Part shown: positions 13,128-21,909 of the stretch, one piece after another | Numbering within the stretch: the first letter of the stretch is position 1 | Layout: every line of letters begins with the position of its first letter | From: DASRQK01 sp964436635 | GTDB taxonomy: Bacteria > Bacteroidota > Bacteroidia > Sphingobacteriales > Sphingobacteriaceae | Length of the DNA stretch: 31,251 bases | Reading direction: 5' to 3' | Assembly: GCA_964436635.1 (NCBI GenBank) | Contig: CAYTDM010000024.1 | Coordinates: 1-31,251 of the forward strand | Made by a program: the position numbers and the translations under genes | Notes under the pieces: generated by a model | The model's database searches: none | Told to the model about the DNA's origin: nothing | Seen by the model: only the letters and a program-made list of their open reading frames with translations

Positions 13128-13883
13128 TTACGAATGTCGCCCAACTTTAATCAAACAATATTTAAATTGTACTGCTTTACCCATTTGATCAAATAAATTA
13201 GAATATTCTTCCCAATTGATTTGATATTCTTTACTAAAAGTCAAATCGTAAGCATATTCTTTTCCTGTAGTCCAATGCTTCTTTAACAATGAATTGTTTG
13301 GTATCCTTATATCTAATATATATCTATTTTCAGGTAAGTTTTGATAATACCACCCTTTATACTCAGGCTTAATTATTGCCCCATGACGAAATGATAAATT
13401 GCGATTTAATGATTGATTTGAACTAACATCATTTTTATAATATGCTTTATCGTTTGTTAAAATGAAAACAAATCCTTTCTTTTCGAAATTTTTGAAACCA
13501 TTTATATCTATATCAAAATTTTCAATTCTATATATATCTTTTCTAAAGCTATAGCGTCCAATGTCATTAGCTCCGTGACTGGTTAAATCATATTGTTCAT
13601 CATTATTTAAGATCTTTGCCAACTTTGTTTTATATTTTATTTCTATAGGATATATAATTTTTGATTCAGTATCTATTACCACAATATCTATAGGGGCTCT
13701 AGTAATATTTCTTTCTAAGGTGGATTTTGTGACCATTTGAATCGGAGTCGGACGCTCCAATCTAATTCTTAGCTTAGGATATAATTCTTTAATAATTATA
13801 CTCATTTCGAATTTCAAATCATCTTCAGAATGAAATATATTTCTACTTGCTTTTAGGTTTTCTATAACTAAGTTAAAATTCAT
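13128..13883 (-). CDS. Unknown protein with PD-(D/E)XK-nuclease-like signature, last gene of the type I island
   Basis: 251 aa, not assigned to a named family. An acidic helix (FHSEDDLKFEMSIIIKELYP) is followed by RAPIDIVVID and YPIEIKYKTK, giving D66 and E81-x-K83 on adjacent predicted strands, the arrangement of PD-(D/E)XK nucleases. The C-terminal half is beta-rich with several Trp and Tyr and no recognised domain. It lies 78 nt after hsdR on the same strand and looks more AT-rich (many ATA Ile codons) than the hsd genes. A restriction accessory or stand-alone defence nuclease is plausible; the fold call is inference from the motif. Confidence 0.7.
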   Translation of the reverse strand: MNFNLVIENLKASRNIFHSEDDLKFEMSIIIKELYPKLRIRLERPTPIQMVTKSTLERNITRAPIDIVVIDTESKIIYPIEIKYKTKLAKILNNDEQYDLTSHGANDIGRYSFRKDIYRIENFDIDINGFKNFEKKGFVFILTNDKAYYKNDVSSNQSLNRNLSFRHGAIIKPEYKGWYYQNLPENRYILDIRIPNNSLLKKHWTTGKEYAYDLTFSKEYQINWEEYSNLFDQMGKAVQFKYCLIKVGRHS

Positions 13884-13961
13884 GATCTATAACAAAATAT
13901 TCATCGTCTCTTAATGAACACTTAATTTTATGCTTCTATTTATATTTTAATAGTTTCCGTT

Positions 13962-16900
13962 TTATATAATATTAAAATACCTATCGAAGTACTCTTTTAA
14001 TCTTGTTAGAACACGTTCTTTTAATGATGTGCGCTCACCTGTTGGGGTAAAACGAGAAACTGGCGGTAAGATCTTTGCGAAAGAAGTACCTGCGGATTGG
14101 ATTTCACCATTCTTGAATGAATTTTCTACGAAAGTTCTAGTTTCTTCTCCCTTTAAGCGTTCTTCGACAATGATTTGATTTAGTTCAGCTTCTTTTTGTT
14201 CTTTTACATATTGTTTCCATTCATCATCCACATTAGACGATGGAGTTAAAGAGTCGACAAACTTCTGGATGAGGTCTTTTTTATTTCTTAAATCAACACT
14301 GGAATCGATTGCCTTTTGAATATTCACCACGATTTCCTTGTCTTTCATATGCCCCTCGTGATATTTACGAATAAGCATCAATATATAATCTATATTGATT
14401 TCAACCTGCTTAATGAGCTCCATTTCAAATTCAATATCATCGACCACATTCTCCCGATCTCCTGTACCCTGTCCTCTGAATTCATTGTATAATTCAATGT
14501 AGATACTGTGGTAATCTTGAAAATCTCTATCCGATAATATCTCCTTTCCAGCAAACTCATCGAATACGCGAAGAATATTTTGCAATTTAAGGATAACCCC
14601 ATAAAGCCTTATAAATTCCTTTTTAGCCTCTTCACTGACGATACGAACACCAATAGGGAATTTCTCTAACAATTCCTGAACTAAATCAGCATATCCCCTT
14701 ACCTCTTTCTTACCGTCCTCATATCCGTAATAGTATTCGTCAAATTTTTTCAGCAGAACTATTCCTCCTGCTTCTTTATTGCCGAATAGTGCCAAAGCCT
14801 CATTGGTATTCTCCTCTAGATTCCGGAAGCAAACAATATTTCCAAAAGTCTTAATCGAATTTAGGATACGATTTGTCCTAGAAAATGCCTGCAGTAATCC
14901 GTGCATTCGCAAATTCTTATCCACCCAAAGCGTATTTAAAGTAGTCGCATCAAATCCGGTTAAAAACATATTCACTACGATTAATAAATCAATTTCTCGA
15001 TTTTTCATTCGTAATGAAACGTCTTTATAATAATTCTGAAACTTATCAGGTGAAGTATCGTAGTTGGTCTTAAATTCTAAGTTATAATCGGTAATCGCCA
15101 CTTCAAGAAAATCCCGATGTGAGGCACTTAATCCTTCTGTCGATTCTGAATTTTCATCTTCTACACCATCCTCTTCGGCATCGTTTTGTCCAAAACTAAA
15201 AATGGTAGCGATCTTCAATTTGCGAAGCTCAGGAACTTCCTTTTGCTGCCGCTTAAACTCTTCGTAATACAACTTTGCAGCATCAATGGAAGTAACTGCC
15301 AAAATGGAATTAAATCCGCTTCTGCGAATTTTTTCTTTAATCTCTTCTATTTTATTCCGGTCTCTTGCTGAAGCAACTTCATGCACATTTGCCAAAGCAG
15401 TCATATAATACGGCTTGGAATTCCGCATAGTTTTCTGATCAAAATGCTCTAAGATGTAAGCTACATTATTAGCGATATATTTTGGAGACAAAAAAACTTT
15501 CTCCCTGTCGATGTCTCGCACTTTTTGATCGGAAATATTTTCCTTTTCCTTAATCGTTCGTATGTAATCTACTCTAAAAGGCAATACATTTTTATCAGCT
15601 ATGGCATCTACAATAGTATAAGTATGAATAGCAGACTGATGCATTGCTTCTGGGCAATTCGCAGGATCGCCATGTACATAACATCCAAAAGCCTGCACAG
15701 TGGTTTTTAAATGCGACTTGCCCCCGCTATTAGCATTTTTTGCAAAAATTGGTGTCCCCGTAAATCCAAATAAGAAATATTTTTTAAAGGTTTTAGTTAT
15801 TGACTCGTGCATTTCTCCAAACTGTGAACGATGACACTCATCAAAAATAAATACAATAGGTTTGCTATAAGTTGGGTGTTTTTTTTGTTTCTTGATAAGA
15901 ATAGAAAGCTTCTGGATGGTGGTAATAATTATTTTCGCATTCGGATCATCCAATTGCTTTTTTAATACAGCTGTATTTGTGTTGCTATTTGCGGCTCCCT
16001 TCTCAAACTTATCGTACTCTTTCATAGTTTGGTAGTCCAAATCCTTACGGTCAACTACGAATATTACTTTTTCTATGAAAGGTAATTTACTTGCCAATTG
16101 AGCTGTTTTGAAAGAAGTCAATGTCTTACCTGAGCCTGTGGTATGCCATACGAAANNNNNNNNNNATTTGATACGGTCGCATCACCAATAGCAACTTGTC
16201 CGAAGTAAATACGCAGTATTTAGTAATAATATTTAGAATAGAATGCTTGGCAAAAAATGTCTTGCCAAAATCCATGAGATCCAATATTGGCTTATTTCTA
16301 CCATCCGCCCACCAGGAAGTAAACTCGTAACTATTACTTGTCTTTTTTCTAGCGGATGCTGACAAGTTACTAGCTGAATTTGTCTCCTTAATATGTGAGT
16401 AGCGCGTGGTATTGCTATAATATTTGGTTAAAGTACCATTCGATATCACAAACAACTGTACATATTGGAATAAACCGCTGTCTGCCCAAAATGATTCGCG
16501 TTCATAACGATCGATCTGATTGAAGGCTTCTTGTAAGGAGACTCCGCGTTTTTTTAACTCGATATGAATCATAGGCAGACCATTCACCAATACGGTCACA
16601 TCGTATCGATTAAGACGTTTACCTTCTGATGTTTCATATTGATTAATAACCTGAAGACTATTGTTATGAATGTTCTTTTTGTCAATGAGGTAAATATTGC
16701 GAAGCGATCCATCCTCACATACTAATGCTTGGATATAATCTTCTTGAATGAGGCGGGTTTTATCCTCAATGTTAGCATTAGGATTAGATAATTTACCTTC
16801 AAATAACTGTTTCCATTCCTTTTCAGTGAATTGATAATCATTCAATTTCTCTAACTGTTTTCGAAGATTATCGACCAACTGTGTATTTGTATGAATCGTT

Positions 16901-17049
16901 AAGTAATCATACCCTTGGTCTTTTAACAAATGAATAAAAGCCTTTTCTAATTCAGCCTCGGACTGATAATGCACTTCTCTTTTATATTCAGAAGTGTATT
17001 CTGAAACTACAGTAGATTCTTTGTTTTCAGCGATTAGGTTATAATTCAT
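13962..17049 (-). CDS. hsdR: Type I restriction enzyme subunit R (HsdR), split by an assembly gap
   Basis: The gene reads as one protein of about 1025 residues plus the unsequenced gap. The N-terminal nuclease domain has D150 and E164-L-K166 (RYDVTVLVNG, HIELKKRG) with a following QxxxY-type element (QIDRY). Just before the gap is VMRPYQ, and just after it is FVWHTTGSGKTLTSFK, the Walker A motif. Then come DECHRSQFG (motif II), FTGTPIF (motif III) and LLQAFSRTNRIL (motif VI), and a helical C-terminus that docks on the methylase. HsdR translocates DNA with ATP and cuts unmethylated DNA. I chose the ATG at 17047-17049 (MNYNLIAENKES); an upstream ATG would add 13 atypical residues. The pieces join in frame if the true gap is a multiple of 3. 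Confidence 0.93.
16156..16165. other. Assembly gap (10 Ns) inside hsdR
   Basis: Ten N bases lie between codons for MRPYQ and FVWHTTGSGKT. In relatives roughly 25-30 residues separate these motifs, so about 75-90 bases are probably missing; ten is likely a placeholder length. The reading frame is restored for any true length divisible by 3. Confidence 0.9.
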
Positions 17050-17133
17050 ATTACAATGGTTAGTGATTAGTGGATAATGGTTAATCATTTATAATTTAAC
17101 ATTAATCATTTACCATTTATCATTAAAATTTAT
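17050..17133. repeat. Degenerate AT-rich short repeats between fic and hsdR
   Basis: The 84-bp gap consists of variations on ATCATTTA/ATGGTTAATG (for example TTAATCATTTATAA, TTAATCATTTACC, TTTATCATTAA). No hairpin or promoter is clear. Such low-complexity spacers are common between Bacteroidota operon genes. Confidence 0.5.
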
Positions 17134-18006
17134 TCAATTTTCTTCGTAATAATAGGAATAATCAATTCCTTTCATAAACATTTCTCGACTATTGATATCT
17201 TCCGTCAATGCGCCATTCAATGCAGACTTCAGGCTTTCGCTATTTACCACACTTTTTATCATAGCTTGGTGATAATCATTCTTTGGGATTCTGCTCCAAT
17301 CTACACATTTTTTTAATGATCGTTTGAGCATCAAATCCAACCATATCCGTGTACTTCTACCATTCCCCTCCATAAAAGGATGGGCAATATTCATTTCTAC
17401 ATATTTGTCTACAATTTGATCAAAAGTCTCATCTGGCATAGCTTCAATATCTTTCAACGTATTGGTAAGATATTGCGCCATAGCAAATTGAAATCCGCCC
17501 TTTGCAATATTCTTGGTTCGTATTTGTCCAGCAAAATCATACAAACCACCAAATAAATAAGCGTGAATTTGCAACAGACCCTTTACTGTCCCCACTTCAA
17601 TACTATCTATAAATGAGCTTTCGAACAAAGCATAAGCCTTGTTTTTACTTTTTCCATCAATGGTTTCATCACTATAGGTAAACCATTCTATAAAGCGATT
17701 GGCTTTGGTACTAGGAAACGTTTTACCTAATCCTATGATACCTTCGTAATCTAGAACATCTGCCAACCTTCTTTTTCCATCTGGCGCGATAAATTTCAAC
17801 TGGGTAGTGGCACTAACCACTTCGCTATTTTCCTTCTTTAATTTCGCTTTAAGGTACTTCCAGTAGTTACGGGTTTTGGTATAATCATCTTGATCAGTCA
17901 ATACAGCCACAATATCTAATACCGAAAACCACCACTTGTTATGTGTATCGTCCCAAATGGCTCGAACCTCACGGTCGTCAAAAAAACGAATCGAGACTTT
18001 ATCCAT
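17134..18006 (-). CDS. BRO-N-like/Fic fusion protein in the type I locus
   Basis: 290 aa in two parts. Residues 1-110 (VRAIWDDTHNKWWFSVLDIV, then KLKKENSEVVSA and DVLDYEGIIGLGKTFPS) resemble the BRO-N/phage antirepressor domain. Residues 125-290 are a Fic domain with a complete active site HPFMEGNGR (H209, E213, R217), so it should be able to transfer AMP to a protein. The C-terminus ends GIDYSYYYEEN; S284-YYY-E288 fits the SxxxE inhibitory helix of class III Fic proteins such as Neisseria NmFic, so it is probably self-inhibited. It starts 5 nt after hsdS, so it belongs to the operon. Its target is unknown. Confidence 0.88.
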   Translation of the reverse strand: MDKVSIRFFDDREVRAIWDDTHNKWWFSVLDIVAVLTDQDDYTKTRNYWKYLKAKLKKENSEVVSATTQLKFIAPDGKRRLADVLDYEGIIGLGKTFPSTKANRFIEWFTYSDETIDGKSKNKAYALFESSFIDSIEVGTVKGLLQIHAYLFGGLYDFAGQIRTKNIAKGGFQFAMAQYLTNTLKDIEAMPDETFDQIVDKYVEMNIAHPFMEGNGRSTRIWLDLMLKRSLKKCVDWSRIPKNDYHQAMIKSVVNSESLKSALNGALTEDINSREMFMKGIDYSYYYEEN

Positions 18007-18011
18007 AATGA

Positions 18012-19193
18012 CTAAGCACTTTTTGTTTCAAAACTCAACAACTTACCACGATAGTATTCATACTGCTCTCTACGCGCTTTAATTTCCGCTGGTAAACCTG
18101 TAGAAATATCATTGACCAAAGCATCAAACTTATCTAAAATAGCAACTATACGATTTTGCTCTTCAATCGATGGAACTGGAATTTTTATTTTAGCTAAATC
18201 TTTAGCTGATACATCAGTTACTTTTGTTCCTTTAGCTAATTTCTTCTTTTGACTAAAAAAACTACTTACTTGAGTACAATAAACTATATACAATGGATTT
18301 TCATTATGTTTGAAAATACATGCATGCCCCCCAGTTACAATTTCATCCTCTCCTAACCACGCGACAGCTTTACATACATCTTCAATATTCTCACTTGTAT
18401 TTGTTATTATAATATCTCCCTTATTAACTTTCTTTAATTTTTTCGCTAATTCTTTAGAAACAAATGATTTAGTTTCGGTAGCTGAAGTTCCATAATAGGT
18501 GTAAATTTGACCATAATGGATACATCCAACACCTGAATCTCTAAAATCTGTTTTTTGTAGACCACTTCCACGAATAAACTCGCCGATATCACCCAACGTC
18601 TTCCACTCTACATCTTTGCCTTCAAAAGAAAGTAGCTCATTACGATAATATTCGTATTGGCGCGTACGCGCCTCCAGCTCCGCCTCCAGCTCCGCCTCCA
18701 GCTCCGCCTCCAGCGCAGTAAACTTATCTAAAATCTCTACTATAGCTTCTTGTACAGGTAGTGGTGGAAAAGGAATTATTAGATTTAATACTTCAGATGT
18801 CTTTAATGCTGGAATACCAGCACCATGTTGTTTTTTTGCCAACCTATCTTCGTTAGTTTTCAAGATATGATACAAAAATCTATTGTTTAATAACTCCATA
18901 TTAGGTAAAACTACATAACAGTGAGCATTCGCATAGAAATTTGATTTTACGAAATTGACAAAACCTGCCGAGGCTCCCCCTTGACTAATTATAATTTTGT
19001 TTCCAGTATAATTAAAAGTATTTGTATAACCTGAAAATGAAACACCTCCGTTATAAGCAGGATATAAACCATCTACAGTTAAAAGTTCCTTATTTAATTG
19101 TTTTCCTTTTTTTAAAATAACACCTTCTGAGAGCTCTTTATATTCTACCCCATCAGGGCAATACTGCGCAATTAATTCATCTATTTTATTCAC
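18012..19193 (-). CDS. hsdS: Type I specificity subunit HsdS
   Basis: 393 aa with the two-fold layout of HsdS. Target-recognition domain 1 is about 1-145, followed by a helical spacer (PVQEAIVEILDKFTALEAEL and on to YEYYRNELLSFEGK). Target-recognition domain 2 is about 195-340, followed by the matching spacer (IVAILDKFDALVNDI, then RREQYEYYRGKLLSF). Each domain reads half of a split DNA site, and the spacers set the distance between them. The first spacer holds extra EAEL units coded by a 12-bp repeat. The gene overlaps rhuM by 8 bp. Confidence 0.94.
   Translation of the reverse strand: MNKIDELIAQYCPDGVEYKELSEGVILKKGKQLNKELLTVDGLYPAYNGGVSFSGYTNTFNYTGNKIIISQGGASAGFVNFVKSNFYANAHCYVVLPNMELLNNRFLYHILKTNEDRLAKKQHGAGIPALKTSEVLNLIIPFPPLPVQEAIVEILDKFTALEAELEAELEAELEARTRQYEYYRNELLSFEGKDVEWKTLGDIGEFIRGSGLQKTDFRDSGVGCIHYGQIYTYYGTSATETKSFVSKELAKKLKKVNKGDIIITNTSENIEDVCKAVAWLGEDEIVTGGHACIFKHNENPLYIVYCTQVSSFFSQKKKLAKGTKVTDVSAKDLAKIKIPVPSIEEQNRIVAILDKFDALVNDISTGLPAEIKARREQYEYYRGKLLSFETKSA
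18672..18716 (-). repeat. 12-bp in-frame tandem repeat in the HsdS central spacer
   Basis: Three perfect copies of GCGGAGCTGGAG (coding strand; 18672-18707) plus a partial copy to 18716 encode AELE units at residues 160-174. The second spacer of the same protein lacks the repeat. The unit size equals the 12-bp repeat of EcoR124I/EcoR124II (TAEL), where one more copy lengthens the recognised spacer by 1 bp. Confidence 0.92.
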
Positions 19194-20202
19194 TTTTTCC
19201 TCCTTTCTGAATTAATCTTTTCACTTCCTTATCAAAGTCCGAAACAATTTTTTGAGTTTTGTTAAACTCATTGTACTCTTTTTCTGCTTTAGCTATAGCC
19301 TGTTGATGTGATTTTGTTCCTTTGCCTTCTAAAATTTTAAATTCGTTAAAGTTCAAAAACTTATCTACACTTTTCGCTAGACTTTCCATCGTAAACGTAT
19401 TTTCACGCTCAATCAGGTTTTCTATATAATCAAAGTAAGAGGTTACCGTTCGTTCAAGCTGTTTGATTTCTTTTTCACTCAAGTAGTTCTTTGCTACTGA
19501 GGTATCAAGCTTTAAGATACGACCATCGGGTGCATTTTTCCATGTGGTTAGCCCCATGTTTTCTTTTTGAGCATCTGCATTTTTATAAATTATTTCGGCA
19601 GCTGTGTATCCTGTTATCGCAAAATGAAACTTATTTTGCACCATCGCATAGAAATTCTTGGTAATTTCTGATTGTGGATCATAATCTATACTACATTCTG
19701 CGAAAATATCCGTAATCTGCTGATAAACTCTTCGTTCACTAGCTCGAATAGAACGAACTCTATCCAATAATTCACGAAAGTAATCCTTTCCAAAAGCTGT
19801 TTTACCCTGTTTCAATCGCTCATCATCTATTACAAAACCTTTCGTAATAAATTCCTTTAACGTATTGGTAGCCCAGATTCGAAATTGAGTTGCTTTAGAC
19901 GAATTGACACGGTAGCCAACCGAGATAATCATATCCAAATTGTAGAAATCTACAAGCTCCACCACTTCCCCTCTGAAACCTCGATTAACGACTGTTTCCA
20001 TTTTGGAAACAGTCGCCGTATCAGTAAGTTCGCCTTCGTCAAAGATATTTTTGATATGCTTACTAATAGCTGGCACTTGTACATCAAAAAGTTCAGCCAT
20101 AGCTTTTTGTGTAAGCCAGATGGTTTCATCTTTTACCACCACATTTATTTTTGTGTCAAATTGCGGTGCGTTATAAATTAAAAACTGTAATTCCTTATTC
20201 AT
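19186..20202 (-). CDS. rhuM: RhuM-family protein
   Basis: 338 aa. The start (FLIYNAPQFDTKINVVVKDE, then TIWLTQKAMAELFDVQVPAI and SKHIKNIFDEGEL) and the middle (SVGYRVNSSKATQFRIWATN) are the RhuM family, first named as a Salmonella virulence protein. The N-terminal part looks like a winged DNA-binding element. The function is not established; the family is often found inside type I restriction loci, as here, between hsdM and hsdS with 8-bp overlaps on both sides. Length is normal and the C-terminus is Lys-rich and helical. Confidence 0.93.
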   Translation of the reverse strand: MNKELQFLIYNAPQFDTKINVVVKDETIWLTQKAMAELFDVQVPAISKHIKNIFDEGELTDTATVSKMETVVNRGFRGEVVELVDFYNLDMIISVGYRVNSSKATQFRIWATNTLKEFITKGFVIDDERLKQGKTAFGKDYFRELLDRVRSIRASERRVYQQITDIFAECSIDYDPQSEITKNFYAMVQNKFHFAITGYTAAEIIYKNADAQKENMGLTTWKNAPDGRILKLDTSVAKNYLSEKEIKQLERTVTSYFDYIENLIERENTFTMESLAKSVDKFLNFNEFKILEGKGTKSHQQAIAKAEKEYNEFNKTQKIVSDFDKEVKRLIQKGGKSE

Positions 20203-21760
20203 TCCCTACTCCTTCCAAATCATTCACAATAGCATCAATAGAAGTGCGCAACTCTTGTTGTCGAGCTACGATTTCTTTTATACGCAGATTCAAAGCTTTG
20301 ATATCCGTAGCTTCTTGCGTGTTCTCTTGCTCTACATACGAACTTACAGCAATATTATAATCATTCTCTGCTATCTCCGCATTCGGAACTAGTCTAGCAA
20401 AATGTTCAACAGACTCACGAGCAATGAAAGCATTTAATATTTTCTTACGGTTATCGTCCGATAATTTATTCTTGTTACCCCCACGTATAAATTCGGCTGA
20501 TGCATCGATGAACAATGTCGCATTATCCTTTTTACTTTTCTTCAAGACGATAATACAAGTCGCTATCGAAGTACCAAAAAATAAATCGGCTGGAAGCTGT
20601 ATAACAGCATCTACGTAATTATTGTCAATTAAGTATTTACGAATCTTTTGTTCTGCACCACCTCTATACAATACACCAGGGAACTCAACAATAGCTGCTG
20701 TACCCGAAGTAGCCAACCACGAAAGCATATGCATGGTAAAAGCCAAATCAGCTTTAGATTTGGGTGCTAAGACACCGGCTGGAGAAAAGCGAGGATCATT
20801 AATCAATAATGGATTGGCATCGCCTTCCCATTTAATCGAATACGGAGGATTAGATACTATCGCATCGAATGGTTCATCATCCCAGTGCATTGGATCCATC
20901 AAAGTATCACCATGTCCGATATTAAACTTTTCAAAGTTAATATCGTGCAAAAACATATTGATACGGCACAAGTTGTACGTCGTAATATTTACCTCTTGCC
21001 CATAGAATCCTTGGCGAACATTCTCCTTACCCAATACTTTCGCAAACTTCAATAATAATGATCCCGAACCACAGGCAGGGTCATACACTTTATTTACTTC
21101 TGTTTTGCCTACAACTGTAATTTCCGCCAATAATTCCGATACCTCTTGAGGTGTAAAAAATTCCCCTCCAGATTTGCCTGCATTACTCGCATACATTGTC
21201 ATCAGATACTCGTAAGCATCCCCGAACGCATCTATATTGTTATCTTGATAATCGCCTAATTTCAGACCAGCTATAGCCTTGAGAATTTTAGCCAACAGCT
21301 TATTACGCTGATCTACCGTACCTCCTAGTTTATTACTATTGACATCCACATCATCAAACAATCCCTTCAAGTCATCTTCACTATCTGTACCGTTGGCAGA
21401 AGATTCGATATCTTTAAAAATGCGGTGCAAATCAGTATTTAGATTTGGGTTATTTTCTGCATTCTTTTGTACATTTTCGAATAGCTCAGATGGTAATATA
21501 TAGAAGCCTTTTTCAGCTACGGTATCTTGACGACCATACTCAGCATCTTCATCCGAAATTTTCGCATAATCAAAATTGGCATTTCCTGTTTCCCACTCTG
21601 CTTTATTAATATGCGATCGTAGATTTTCAGAAATAAAACGATAAAATAACATTCCCAAAACATAGGATTTAAAATCCCAACCATCTACACTCCCACGTAA
21701 TTCGTTTGCTATCTGCCAGATGGTTCTATGCAGCTCTTCTCTTTCTTGCTCTCTTGTCAT
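20195..21760 (-). CDS. hsdM: Type I DNA methyltransferase subunit HsdM
   Basis: 521 aa. A helical N-terminal domain (REELHRTIWQIANELRGSVD onward) is followed by the N6-adenine methylase domain. Motif I is YDPACGSGSLLLKF (D228 on, binds S-adenosylmethionine) and motif IV is SNPPYSIKW (N304-P-P-Y307, catalytic). GGEFFTPQEVSELL before motif I is also typical. With HsdS it methylates adenine in the recognition site and protects the host. It is the first gene of the island and has an AT-rich upstream region with a candidate -7 box TATATTTA. Length is normal. Confidence 0.95.
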   Translation of the reverse strand: MTREQEREELHRTIWQIANELRGSVDGWDFKSYVLGMLFYRFISENLRSHINKAEWETGNANFDYAKISDEDAEYGRQDTVAEKGFYILPSELFENVQKNAENNPNLNTDLHRIFKDIESSANGTDSEDDLKGLFDDVDVNSNKLGGTVDQRNKLLAKILKAIAGLKLGDYQDNNIDAFGDAYEYLMTMYASNAGKSGGEFFTPQEVSELLAEITVVGKTEVNKVYDPACGSGSLLLKFAKVLGKENVRQGFYGQEVNITTYNLCRINMFLHDINFEKFNIGHGDTLMDPMHWDDEPFDAIVSNPPYSIKWEGDANPLLINDPRFSPAGVLAPKSKADLAFTMHMLSWLATSGTAAIVEFPGVLYRGGAEQKIRKYLIDNNYVDAVIQLPADLFFGTSIATCIIVLKKSKKDNATLFIDASAEFIRGGNKNKLSDDNRKKILNAFIARESVEHFARLVPNAEIAENDYNIAVSSYVEQENTQEATDIKALNLRIKEIVARQQELRTSIDAIVNDLEGVGNE

Positions 21761-21858
21761 TATATATTATATTTTGAAAAAACGGTTTAAAGCTAACTCG
21801 GTTATTAATTGATAAATAAAGGTTTATAATTTCTTTAAATATACTAAGAAATTAAAAT

Positions 21859-21879
21859 AAAAAAATACGGAAATCCGTA
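21859..21879 (-). terminator. Terminator of mnmE
   Basis: On the minus strand TACGGA and TCCGTA form a short hairpin followed by seven T. It separates mnmE from the restriction operon transcribed in the same direction. Confidence 0.6.
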
Positions 21880-21909
21880 AAACTTAGTAAAGTGATGGAA
21901 AAATCCCCC

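Noticed and set aside
13962..17049. hsdR as two genes or a frameshifted pseudogene
   Set aside because: The frame break falls exactly on the ten-N gap; motifs on both sides are intact and join in one frame with a gap divisible by 3.
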